Below, piece by piece: positions 1-6,269 of a stretch of 8,591 nt of DNA. Every line of letters begins with the position of its first letter. Positions within the stretch are counted from its first letter, which is position 1. The stretch is from Actinomycetes bacterium (GTDB lineage: Bacteria; Actinomycetota; Acidimicrobiia; Spongiisociales; UBA5794), in assembly GCA_023336855.1 (NCBI GenBank), contig JAMBLK010000062.1, forward strand, positions 1-8,591, in the 5' to 3' direction. Below the pieces are notes generated by a model. The model saw only the letters and a list, made by a program, of their open reading frames with translations, did no database searches and was not told the DNA's origin. The position numbers and the translations under genes are program-made.

Positions 1-4
1 CGGG

Positions 5-730
5 CTACTTCTTGCTGCCGAAGCGGCGTTGCCATCCCCATCGGGTTACGAGGGCCATTGCTTCGATCGCGATATTCGGAGACATCTTGGAAGTGCCTGC
101 CTCGCGATCCCTGAATCGAATTGGGACTTCAGTGATCTTCAGACCTTCTTCCGAGGCACGCCATGCCATCTCGACCTGGAAGGCGTAGCCGGAGGCGTCG
201 CATGTCTCCGGGTGTAGCCGTCGTATGGCGTCCGCGCGAAACGCCCGGAATCCGGCCGTCGCATCCTTCACCGTGATGCCGAGCATGAAGGCGGCATATC
301 GGTTTCCTCCACTGGAGATTGCCCTGCGGTGCCATGGCCAATCGTCGGCTCCGCCGCCCGAGACATAGCGGCTGCCGATCGCCAGGTCTGCTCCTTCGTC
401 GATCGCTGCGATGAGGCGCGGGAGATCTTTGGGATCGTGGGAGAAGTCGGCGTCCATCTCACAGAGCACTCGTCCGTCGAGTTCGAGAGCCCGAGCAAAT
501 CCGGCCCCGTACGCCTTACCAAGGCCTGCCTTCGTCTCGCGGTGGAGTACGGCGACACCTTCATCGTCCTTCGCGAGAGTGTCGGCGATCTCGCCGGTGC
601 CGTCGGGAGAACCGTCGTCGACCACCAGCAACCGGTATCCCTGTGTTCGAACAGCAGCGGCAATGGCCTCTATGTTTTCCGCCTCGTTGTAGGTCGGCAC
701 GATCACGATGACATCGTCGGGGATGGTCAT
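5..730 (-). CDS. Polyprenol-phosphate mannosyltransferase-like family 2 glycosyltransferase
   Basis: This 241-residue protein matches dolichol/polyprenol-phosphate-mannose synthases, which move mannose from GDP-mannose to a polyprenyl phosphate on the inner face of the membrane, giving a lipid-linked donor for lipoglycans or protein mannosylation. Visible GT2 motifs are VPTYNEAENI (11-20), the nucleotide-binding VVDDGSPDGTGEIAD (36-50), KAGLGKAYGAGF (67-78), the metal-binding DAD (93-95), DLAIGSRYVSGGG (115-127), TAGFRAFR (158-165) and the C-terminal EVPIRFRDREAGTSKMS (201-217). No transmembrane segment is evident, and there is no fused apolipoprotein N-acyltransferase domain as in mycobacterial Ppm1. 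I chose the ATG at 730 because the conserved fold starts six residues later. An ATG at 773-775 would add 15 residues. The open frame runs further, but into the upstream DUF4193 gene. Neither start has a good Shine-Dalgarno. The fold is certain; mannose as the sugar is inferred from the motifs. Confidence 0.87.
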   Translation of the reverse strand: MTIPDDVIVIVPTYNEAENIEAIAAAVRTQGYRLLVVDDGSPDGTGEIADTLAKDDEGVAVLHRETKAGLGKAYGAGFARALELDGRVLCEMDADFSHDPKDLPRLIAAIDEGADLAIGSRYVSGGGADDWPWHRRAISSGGNRYAAFMLGITVKDATAGFRAFRADAIRRLHPETCDASGYAFQVEMAWRASEEGLKITEVPIRFRDREAGTSKMSPNIAIEAMALVTRWGWQRRFGSKK

Positions 731-770
731 GGCCGGAGTAGATGCGACGGAGCGAGGTGTGTGCTGTGAC

Positions 771-799
771 TCCATACCAAGGCTATCGGAGCAATCCAA
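771..799 (-). promoter_or_regulatory. Weak candidate promoter before the glycosyltransferase
   Basis: On the minus strand, TTGGAT and TATGGA are separated by 17 nt, each matching three of six bases of the sigma-70 type consensus. If real, transcription would begin near 764, downstream of the alternative ATG at 775, which would favour the start at 730. The 124-nt gap between the DUF4193 stop and the glycosyltransferase start leaves room for a promoter. The match is poor and may be chance. Confidence 0.18.
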
Positions 800-854
800 C
801 GGCGTCTTGAGTGAGGTCTCATGGCGGAGAAGCCGCTTGAGCGTGCCCCGGTGG

Positions 855-1247
855 TCAGGCCGCGCAGTCCTTGCAGATCTTCTTGCGGGGGTTGGCGAGT
901 TGGCTCGCCTTGAGGACGAGGAAGCAGCGGGAACACACGAACTCGTCTTCCATGGCCTCCGCGACGCCTTGCTGGTCCAAGGCGAGTTCCGCACGGCGGA
1001 TCGCTCTCATCTCAGCTGCTTCGTCGACGACGAGGGTTTCACTGGTCTCGTCCTCTGTGAGCATCTCAAGCTCTTCTGCTTCGAGTTCGTCGAGAGCCTC
1101 ATCTTTGTCGTCACCGGACGTGTCGTCACTCGACTCTTCGCCGTCAGCATCGTCGGCGTCTTCGACCGGCGGTGCCTCTTCGAGATCCTCATCCAATTCG
1201 GAGGAATCCTCGGGGGGAGCTTCTTCGCTGACTTCGTCGGTGGACAT
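855..1247 (-). CDS. DUF4193-family acidic zinc-ribbon protein
   Basis: This 130-residue protein ends in two CxxC pairs, CSRC (105-108) and CKDC (125-128), within EDEFVCSRCFLV and KKICKDCA. That is the signature of the actinobacterial DUF4193 family and a likely zinc-binding knuckle. The biochemical role of the family is not known to me. The first 80 residues are extremely acidic: 38 are Asp or Glu, against a single lysine. They are probably disordered and appear longer than in the mycobacterial members I recall. The frame is open upstream to 1394, but that would run into the lipid kinase gene. The ATG at 1247 has a perfect AGGAGG eight bases upstream, which decides the start. It lies 59 nt after the kinase stop and may have its own promoter there. 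There are no membrane segments and no signal peptide. A nucleic-acid or RNA-polymerase contact is only a guess from the charge and zinc ribbon. Confidence 0.88.
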   Translation of the reverse strand: MSTDEVSEEAPPEDSSELDEDLEEAPPVEDADDADGEESSDDTSGDDKDEALDELEAEELEMLTEDETSETLVVDEAAEMRAIRRAELALDQQGVAEAMEDEFVCSRCFLVLKASQLANPRKKICKDCAA

Positions 1248-1255
1248 GGCTTCAA

Positions 1256-1261
1256 CCTCCT
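1256..1261 (-). promoter_or_regulatory. Strong Shine-Dalgarno of the DUF4193 gene
   Basis: AGGAGG on the minus strand lies 8 nt before the ATG at 1247. It rules out the long upstream reading frame as the true start and suggests efficient translation. Confidence 0.85.
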
Positions 1262-1271
1262 GCGGCGCGGG

Positions 1272-1300
1272 AGCATACACGGGCCCGGCGATATTCGGAA
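1272..1300 (-). promoter_or_regulatory. Candidate promoter of the DUF4193 gene
   Basis: In the 59-nt gap after the lipid kinase, the minus strand reads TTCCGA, 17 nt, TATGCT. The -10 matches four of six consensus bases and the -35 three of six. A start near 1265 would give a leader of about 20 nt holding the AGGAGG at 1256-1261. Geometry is good but the -35 is weak. The gene could instead be cotranscribed with the kinase. Confidence 0.3.
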
Positions 1301-1306
1301 CCAGTT

Positions 1307-2191
1307 CTAAGTCTTGAAGAACAGGCGGTCTTGAACGACTTCGACGGTGAACGAACCGTGGCCCAGAATCTCGCCGTCTGCCTCGACAAGCCACGTCTCG
1401 GGTATGCGAACAGTCACAGCCCGACCGGTCACTCTCTCTACGCCCCGATGCGCCAGATGAGTGCCCTTGACCACTTTGCGGATCACCAGCGGCGCTTCCC
1501 TTCGCGGCCCGGCGAAGACCTGCACATCGAATTCTCCGTCACCCGTTGTTGCCCCGGGAGCCACGTTCATCCCGCCACCGAAGAACTGGCCATTGGCGAT
1601 CACGACGTTCCAAGCGCTGGCGGCGATCTCCGTCCCGTCACATTCGACGTGCACGTCGGTCGGACTCGTCTTCGCAAGGGCGGACCAGAACCCGGCGATG
1701 TACCGGCGTGATCCCAGACGAGATGGCAGGCGGGCTGCCTCTACGACGGTTCGAGCCCCGAGTCCCGCATTCACAGCGTTGAGGAAGTAGCGATCGCCGA
1801 AGGATCCCCTCAACAGTCCGACATCAACGGGATACCGGCTGTCGTCGATGAGGTGGTCGGCGGCTGACTCCAGTCGGCCTGGGATCGCGAAGCTCCTGAC
1901 GAAGTCGCTTCCGGATCCGGCAGGGAGGATGCCGAGCGTGGGAGGTGACGTCCACTCATGTTCGAGAAGGCCGTTGACGACCAGATTGGCGGTGCCGTCA
2001 CCACCGACCGACGCGAATGCTCTGTATCCCTCGTCACGTCCCTCCGCCACGATCACGCTCACGGCTTCCGGCGAAGGAGATACACGGATCTCATGGCGGA
2101 TGCCGCGTACGGTGAGAGCGGCCATCACACGCTCGGTGAGATTGGTATCCCTGCCGGCAGCCGGGTTGATGATCACCCACCAGGCGCTCAT
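1307..2191 (-). CDS. Diacylglycerol kinase family lipid kinase
   Basis: The 294-residue protein has the DAGK catalytic-domain layout seen in YegS/DgkB-type lipid kinases, which phosphorylate a lipid hydroxyl, often of diacylglycerol, with ATP at the inner membrane face. Visible motifs are the N-terminal WVIINPAAG (5-13), the nucleotide-binding GGDGT (63-67) followed by the usual helix (ANLVVNGL), ILPAGSGSDFVRS (88-100), a variant of the GTxNDFAR motif with Ser for Thr and for Asn, and the C-terminal NGQFFGGGMNVAP (200-212) plus DGEFDV (218-223). The length is typical of the family. There are no transmembrane segments, so membrane contact would be peripheral. The ATG at 2191 overlaps the helicase stop as ATGA, with GGGAGG six bases upstream at 2198-2203, so translation is probably coupled to helY. 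The exact lipid substrate cannot be read from sequence. Glycolipid or phosphatidylinositol precursors are possible alternatives. Confidence 0.9.
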   Translation of the reverse strand: MSAWWVIINPAAGRDTNLTERVMAALTVRGIRHEIRVSPSPEAVSVIVAEGRDEGYRAFASVGGDGTANLVVNGLLEHEWTSPPTLGILPAGSGSDFVRSFAIPGRLESAADHLIDDSRYPVDVGLLRGSFGDRYFLNAVNAGLGARTVVEAARLPSRLGSRRYIAGFWSALAKTSPTDVHVECDGTEIAASAWNVVIANGQFFGGGMNVAPGATTGDGEFDVQVFAGPRREAPLVIRKVVKGTHLAHRGVERVTGRAVTVRIPETWLVEADGEILGHGSFTVEVVQDRLFFKT

Positions 2192-4728
2192 GAGCGACCT
2201 CCCACGGCGACGATGCCTCGATCAGTTACCTTGATCGCCGTCGCTGCCACAGGAGCGAGGGACGGGAAGGCGTCCCTGATCTGACGCATCAGGTCGAGAA
2301 GCTGCCTGGAATTGCGTACGAAGTCGCCCGCAGCGAACCCATCCTCCCCGAAGAGGTCATCGAGTCCGGCTCCGGAGACCCAGCCGTACGCATAGGGAGC
2401 GAAGCCGGGTTCCGGCATGCGCGACTCGACGACACGGCGGCGCTTCTCCGCTGACGCGACCGTCTCCCAGACCTTCAGGATCCGCTCGTAGCGTTCGGCG
2501 ACCGCGCCGACGAGCATCGCCGGTTCACCATCCGAGGCACGCGGTTCGAACGTGAACATCGAGACCACGGCGGCAAACTCAGGACCCGAGAGTTCTTCGA
2601 GAACTCCGGACTCGATCGCCTCTGTGAGCAGGAGGTCGAGCTCGTTGTACACACGACGCAGGCTCTCCCCTTTCTCGGAGAGATCCCATCGCTTCACGTA
2701 GCCGAGTTCGGAGAGGACGGCCATGCGGGCACCGAATCGATCTACGACATCGTCATCAGATCGCGTCCGACGACGTTTCAGTCTTCGCAGATCCTTGGAC
2801 GCTCGGTACGAACGGCTCAACCACTGGAGATGTTCATCGAGATCCGGGCACGTCGCCACGGTGACCTCGGCGGCGGTCTCGGGTTCCGTCGACGGCGCCC
2901 GGTCCTCGGGGGCCCATGACTTGAGGGCATGTGCGGCTGTCTCGAGATACGCAATGTCGGAGCTGCGGACCGGCTCGTCCAGGCTCAGCTTGCCGAGGTG
3001 TTCGGGGAGAGCTCCGAGTTCGTCCGGCGTCGTCTTCCGGCGTTCACCGTTGTCGGACAGGAGGAGGAATCGGGGGTTTCGCCCGTAGCCGCGTGCAAGG
3101 ATCACCCATCGTTCGCCGTTGTGGAGTTCGAGCACGTCGCCTGAATCGAGTTGGGCGAAGAACTCCCTCACCGCGTCAGACCCGTCGCCTGATCCGAGGG
3201 GCGCGTTCACATAGGCGTCGATGTCCCCCCGCTCGCACTCCGCTGCCTTGCGGAACCGTGCCACTTCTGCGGTCCGTTCAGCGATCCGATCCTCGAGCCT
3301 CTGAACCCTCTGTTGGGCCCTGAACTGGGCGAACGACGCTCGGAGAAGCTCCTCGGCCCGTGGCTTCGCGTAGTTCGCGACCAGGTTGACCGCCATGTTG
3401 TACGAGGGTTCGAATGACGAGATGAGCGGGTGGCTCCCCATCGCCGCCACGTCGGCTACCTTCTTGAACGGCACGTACGAGCTGTACAGGATCACTGCCG
3501 TTCCCTGTTCATCCATTCCTCGTCGGCCGGCCCGCCCGGTGAGTTGTGTGAACTCGCCTGCGCGTAGAAGTTCGTGCGTCTCCCCGTTGAATTTGCTGAA
3601 CGACTCGAGCACGACAGCTTTCGCAGGCATGTTGATGCCGAGTGACAGAGTCTCGGTAGCGAACACGAGTTTCACGTGTCCAGAGAAGAAGAGTTGTTCC
3701 ACGGCCTCTTTGAAGGCCGGCACCATCCCGGCATGGTGTGCGGCAACGCCCGCCTCCAGCATCGTCACCCACGATTCGTAGCCCAGGACACCGAGGTCGG
3801 TCGGATCGAGATGAGCCGTCGCTTCCTCGGCGAAGGCGCGGACCTCCTCTCGCTCTTCCGCTGAGGTCAGGCGGAGGCCCGCTGCGGCCACGGTTCGTGC
3901 CGCCTGGTCACACCCGGCTCGCGAGAAGATGAAGTAGATCGCCGGAAGCTTGCCGGCACCGAGCAGCGCTTCGGAGACCTCGAGGCGTCTCGGTGTTGTG
4001 AACCTGTTGTGACGTCCCCTTCCCTTTCGGAGGAGGTTCAGGACCCGCTTGTTCGGGTGCAAACCATCCCTACTGAACACCGGGAACCACTCGACGGCAT
4101 TCCCGTGGTGACGATCCCGAACCAGGTACATCGACTCCAAAGGCACAGGGCGACGCTCTTCGACGACCAACTCGGTTCGACCCCGACGCGCCCGGATCCA
4201 GGCGGTGAACTCCTCCGCATTCGCGATGGTCGCTGAGAGATTCACAAGTTGGACCCCAGACGGGAGATGGATGATGACCTCTTCCCACACCGATCCCCGG
4301 TACCGGTCCTGCAGGTAGTGAACTTCGTCGAGGATGACGACACCGAGTCCGTCGAGCGCATCCGAATCGGCGTAGATCATGTTTCGCAGGACTTCCGTGG
4401 TCATCACGACCACCGGCGCCTCTCCGTTGATCGTGTTGTCGCCCGTGAGAAGACCTACGCCCGCTTCGCCATATCGATCGACGAGATCGCGATATTTCTG
4501 ATTCGAGAGGGCCTTGATCGGAGCCGTGTAGAACGTTCGCTTCCCGGCAGAGAGAGCGATCGCAGCCGCCGCCTCGGCGATCAGAGTCTTCCCCGCCCCG
4601 GTTGGAGCAGTGACGACGACCGAAGCGCCGCTCTCGATGACCCGGATCGCCTCGACTTGGAACGCATCGGGTTCGAACGGTTCCCCATCGAGGAATCGCT
4701 GAGCAACGTCTCCGAGGGAGCCCGTCAC
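2188..4728 (-). CDS. helY: HelY-type DEVH-box (Ski2/Mtr4-like) superfamily 2 helicase
   Basis: This 846-residue ATP-dependent helicase resembles mycobacterial HelY and eukaryotic Mtr4/Ski2, which unwind RNA in degradation or processing. The cellular role in actinobacteria is poorly defined. Seen in order: a Q-motif-like FEPDAFQVEAI (18-28), Walker A APTGAGKT (41-48), YTAPIKALSNQKY (57-69), TTEVLRN (110-116), the DEVH box (134-137), motif III SAT (165-167), the second RecA domain with FATETLSLGINMPAKA (356-371), and motif VI QLTGRAGRRG (395-404). A basic/acidic helix likely to be coiled coil (about 465-500), a beta-rich insertion (about 530-560) and a DSHCT-like C-terminal domain with MFTFEPRASDGEPA follow. 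It is somewhat shorter than the roughly 900 residues of mycobacterial HelY. The start is GTG (4726-4728); an in-frame stop lies only 24 nt upstream, with no other good start between. It overlaps a small ORF upstream and the lipid kinase downstream by 4 nt each. Position after pafABC matches the mycobacterial order and supports the symbol. Confidence 0.93.
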   Translation of the reverse strand: MTGSLGDVAQRFLDGEPFEPDAFQVEAIRVIESGASVVVTAPTGAGKTLIAEAAAAIALSAGKRTFYTAPIKALSNQKYRDLVDRYGEAGVGLLTGDNTINGEAPVVVMTTEVLRNMIYADSDALDGLGVVILDEVHYLQDRYRGSVWEEVIIHLPSGVQLVNLSATIANAEEFTAWIRARRGRTELVVEERRPVPLESMYLVRDRHHGNAVEWFPVFSRDGLHPNKRVLNLLRKGRGRHNRFTTPRRLEVSEALLGAGKLPAIYFIFSRAGCDQAARTVAAAGLRLTSAEEREEVRAFAEEATAHLDPTDLGVLGYESWVTMLEAGVAAHHAGMVPAFKEAVEQLFFSGHVKLVFATETLSLGINMPAKAVVLESFSKFNGETHELLRAGEFTQLTGRAGRRGMDEQGTAVILYSSYVPFKKVADVAAMGSHPLISSFEPSYNMAVNLVANYAKPRAEELLRASFAQFRAQQRVQRLEDRIAERTAEVARFRKAAECERGDIDAYVNAPLGSGDGSDAVREFFAQLDSGDVLELHNGERWVILARGYGRNPRFLLLSDNGERRKTTPDELGALPEHLGKLSLDEPVRSSDIAYLETAAHALKSWAPEDRAPSTEPETAAEVTVATCPDLDEHLQWLSRSYRASKDLRRLKRRRTRSDDDVVDRFGARMAVLSELGYVKRWDLSEKGESLRRVYNELDLLLTEAIESGVLEELSGPEFAAVVSMFTFEPRASDGEPAMLVGAVAERYERILKVWETVASAEKRRRVVESRMPEPGFAPYAYGWVSGAGLDDLFGEDGFAAGDFVRNSRQLLDLMRQIRDAFPSLAPVAATAIKVTDRGIVAVGGRS

Positions 4729-4832
4729 GTCTTCACGCCCACGTATCGATCAAGACCAGCGCCCGGCGTGAGATCCACGGCCGGTCGACGGAGGCGGAAG
4801 ACAATGATGTCGAAGAACGGCTGACTGCCCAT
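4725..4832 (-). CDS. Possible 35-residue small protein or leader peptide overlapping helY
   Basis: An ATG at 4830-4832 opens a 35-codon frame that starts MGSQPFFDIIVFRLRR and ends VGVKT. Its TGA overlaps the helY GTG start as GTGA, the same kind of junction that joins other genes here. I do not recognise the product. The first half is hydrophobic/aromatic followed by an arginine cluster. About 71% of third codon positions are G or C, which does not set it apart from a coding sequence in this genome. There is no Shine-Dalgarno at usual spacing, but TACCAT (a TAnnnT -10) lies seven bases before the ATG, which would suit a leaderless transcript. It may act to couple ribosomes into helY, encode a true microprotein, or be a chance frame. 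Confidence 0.33.
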   Translation of the reverse strand: MGSQPFFDIIVFRLRRPAVDLTPGAGLDRYVGVKT

Positions 4833-4949
4833 GGATGCGATGGTAGAACCTGCCGTGTTGATTGGGGATCAGAGTCTGGCCCTCCACCTGAAGTGCCTCC
4901 GGGATGTAACCCGGAGGCACCAATGACCCCTCAGCTCATGCCCGCCCGG
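4833..4949. other. Intergenic spacer between the paf block and the helY block
   Basis: Apart from the hairpin at 4893-4920, this spacer holds a possible -10 (TACCAT on the minus strand at 4840-4845) with no convincing -35. I see no gene in it; the plus-strand ATG after GGAGG at 4913-4917 opens only a 12-codon frame. Confidence 0.5.
4893..4920 (-). terminator. Perfect 11-bp inverted repeat, probable terminator
   Basis: GTGCCTCCGGG and CCCGGAGGCAC flank a 6-nt loop without a mismatch; nine of the eleven pairs are G-C. It lies 29 nt past the stop of the zinc-ribbon gene and 60 nt before the small ORF upstream of helY, so it separates the pafABC block from the helY block. There is no run of U after it on either strand, so it is not a classical intrinsic terminator. 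Actinobacterial terminators often lack the U-tract. An attenuator or RNA-processing hairpin for helY is the alternative. Confidence 0.6.
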
Positions 4950-5249
4950 TCACGAATCTGATGCGGCAAGCTCCTGGAACCAATCGTGGCCGTCGAGGTC
5001 GCTCGCGAACGTTGCGATCTCCTCTTCGGTGATCGCACTCGCGGTCGCCACGATCTCGTAGCTCACGCCGGTAGCGAGCAGGACGGACACGACCCGCTGG
5101 CTCGCCGGACGACGCTGCGTCGTTCCACAGAACGGACAGTCAAAGCGATAGCGTCCATCGTGCGCTCCGGAAGAAAGCTCGAGATCGACATCTGCGGTGG
5201 TGAGTTCCACGTCCCCGCAAGTGGTGCAAGTTGTTCGGATGGTTGTCAT
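4950..5249 (-). CDS. Small zinc-ribbon protein of unknown function
   Basis: The 99-residue product has two CxxC pairs, CTTCGD (Cys8, Cys11) and CPFCGT (Cys38, Cys41), with 26 residues between them, forming a likely zinc ribbon. The rest contains a beta-rich stretch (QRVVSVLLATGVSYEIVA) and an acidic, helical tail (ITEEEIATFASDL). Similar short actinobacterial proteins with an N-terminal ribbon of this kind are annotated as hypothetical, and I know of no proven role. The open frame reaches 5291, but the ATG at 5249 is preferred because GGAG lies nine bases upstream (5259-5262) and the ribbon begins just after it. It follows pafC by 81 nt on the same strand with no clear promoter between, so it could be cotranscribed with pafABC. 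It occupies the position held by tatA-tatC in mycobacteria. Confidence 0.8.
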   Translation of the reverse strand: MTTIRTTCTTCGDVELTTADVDLELSSGAHDGRYRFDCPFCGTTQRRPASQRVVSVLLATGVSYEIVATASAITEEEIATFASDLDGHDWFQELAASDS

Positions 5250-5330
5250 GATCGGTAGCTCCATTGCCAGCGTCGAGTATTCCATCGGCACGGGAGACGG
5301 CCACTAAATGACTATTTCCGGGTAGTTACT

Positions 5331-6269
5331 TCAGGTGTCTTGGGAATAGACCTCAAGAATTCGAGACCGGAGATCCGCCGTCGCGTTCGCGGCTTCAGAT
5401 CCCTCCAGGACCGCGGCATTCGAGCCCAGTCGTATCAGCAAACGAGCCGCAACTGCAGCATCGCCGACACTCATCTGAATGGTCATAGCGTCCGGTCCAT
5501 CGTCGACCACGTCGACGGGGTAGTAGCCGGCCACCCACGTGGCCTCGCCGGACAATCGGATGGTGACATGCACATCGTCATCGCCGGGCGTGTAGCGGAT
5601 GGTGGCATCGCCAGAGGTCGGGCTCGGAGTGAATCGATCCCCGGTCCGTGCGGCTGTCCGGATGCGATCGATGCGGAACACTCGTTTCGCGTTGGCGTTC
5701 CGGCAGAAAGCAGAGACGTACCAGTTTCCAAGTGTCGTGAACACAGCCCACGGTTCGATGTCTCGGATCTTCGCTGTTCCGGACGCGATCGATGTGTGAT
5801 CGATCTGCATCACCCTGCCCTCGAGCACTGCGATCCGCAACTCTCCCACGAGCTGCGGCTCGGGGATGTCGACGACGACCGACTCGGTGCCTTCCGGCAA
5901 GAGCGTCCTTTCGAGTTTCAGGATGGCGCGATCGAGGGCGTCGCCGCCGGATCCTGCCGATTGCACTGCCTTCCCCGACGCGAGGATCCCGAGTGCCTCG
6001 GGTGCTGTGAGACGGAGTGGGCGCGAGAAGTAGTCCGCCATCTCGATGACGATCTCATCGTCATCGAACGAGGCGTCCATCAGGTCGCCGGGCCCGTAGC
6101 CGGGAAGGCCGCACACGAACACGGTGTTCAGGTCCTTGATGAGGTCGGACTGCGTGTAGCCGAACCGTTCGCACACCTCGTCGACGGAGCAACCGGGGTT
6201 CCCGATCACCCACGGAAGCATCGCGAGTAGGCGACTGATTCGTCCGGTCGTCCTCGGTGAAGTCGTCAT
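5331..6269 (-). CDS. pafC: PafC, WYL-domain subunit of the PafBC transcription activator
   Basis: This 312-residue protein is close in length to mycobacterial PafC. It has an N-terminal winged-helix region (about 5-65, RISRLLAMLPWVIGN and SVDEVCERFGYTQSDLIKDL), a WYL domain (about 135-215) with EPWAVFTTLGNWYVSAF centred on W183-Y184, an FRIDRIR strand (198-204), and a C-terminal WCX-like domain. With PafB it forms a transcription activator that turns on RecA/LexA-independent DNA-repair genes in mycobacteria. Single-stranded DNA has been proposed as the signal, sensed by the WYL domains. Despite the name it is not needed for pupylation. The frame is open to 6461, but the ATG at 6269 overlaps the pafB stop as ATGA and has GGAGG seven bases upstream (6277-6281), which settles the start and indicates translational coupling. 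Confidence 0.93.
   Translation of the reverse strand: MTTSPRTTGRISRLLAMLPWVIGNPGCSVDEVCERFGYTQSDLIKDLNTVFVCGLPGYGPGDLMDASFDDDEIVIEMADYFSRPLRLTAPEALGILASGKAVQSAGSGGDALDRAILKLERTLLPEGTESVVVDIPEPQLVGELRIAVLEGRVMQIDHTSIASGTAKIRDIEPWAVFTTLGNWYVSAFCRNANAKRVFRIDRIRTAARTGDRFTPSPTSGDATIRYTPGDDDVHVTIRLSGEATWVAGYYPVDVVDDGPDAMTIQMSVGDAAVAARLLIRLGSNAAVLEGSEAANATADLRSRILEVYSQDT

Noticed and set aside
731..994. N-terminal extension of the glycosyltransferase frame
   Set aside because: It overlaps the DUF4193 gene out of frame and is Ser/Arg-rich, unlike any glycosyltransferase N-terminus.
855..1247. The acidic protein as a Pup homologue
   Set aside because: Pup is about 60-70 residues and ends in GGQ or GGE; this protein ends in a CxxC ribbon and matches DUF4193.
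708..1310. Long plus-strand open frame of 200 codons
   Set aside because: It runs opposite the DUF4193 gene and the spacer; its product has no recognisable motifs and arises from the acidic-codon composition of the true gene.
4249..4824. Plus-strand open frame of 191 codons across the helY start
   Set aside because: It is antisense to helY motifs I can identify, and the product is Arg/Asp-rich with no fold signal.
4725..4832. The 35-codon ORF as a remnant of tatA
   Set aside because: It lacks the TatA transmembrane helix, the hinge FG and the amphipathic helix; the only similarity is the position.
4923..4961. Plus-strand ATG after GGAGG beside the hairpin
   Set aside because: The frame closes after 12 codons, and the GGAGG is part of the hairpin stem.
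5340..6230. Plus-strand open frame of 296 codons
   Set aside because: It is the antisense shadow of pafC, which has full domain support and a defined start and stop.
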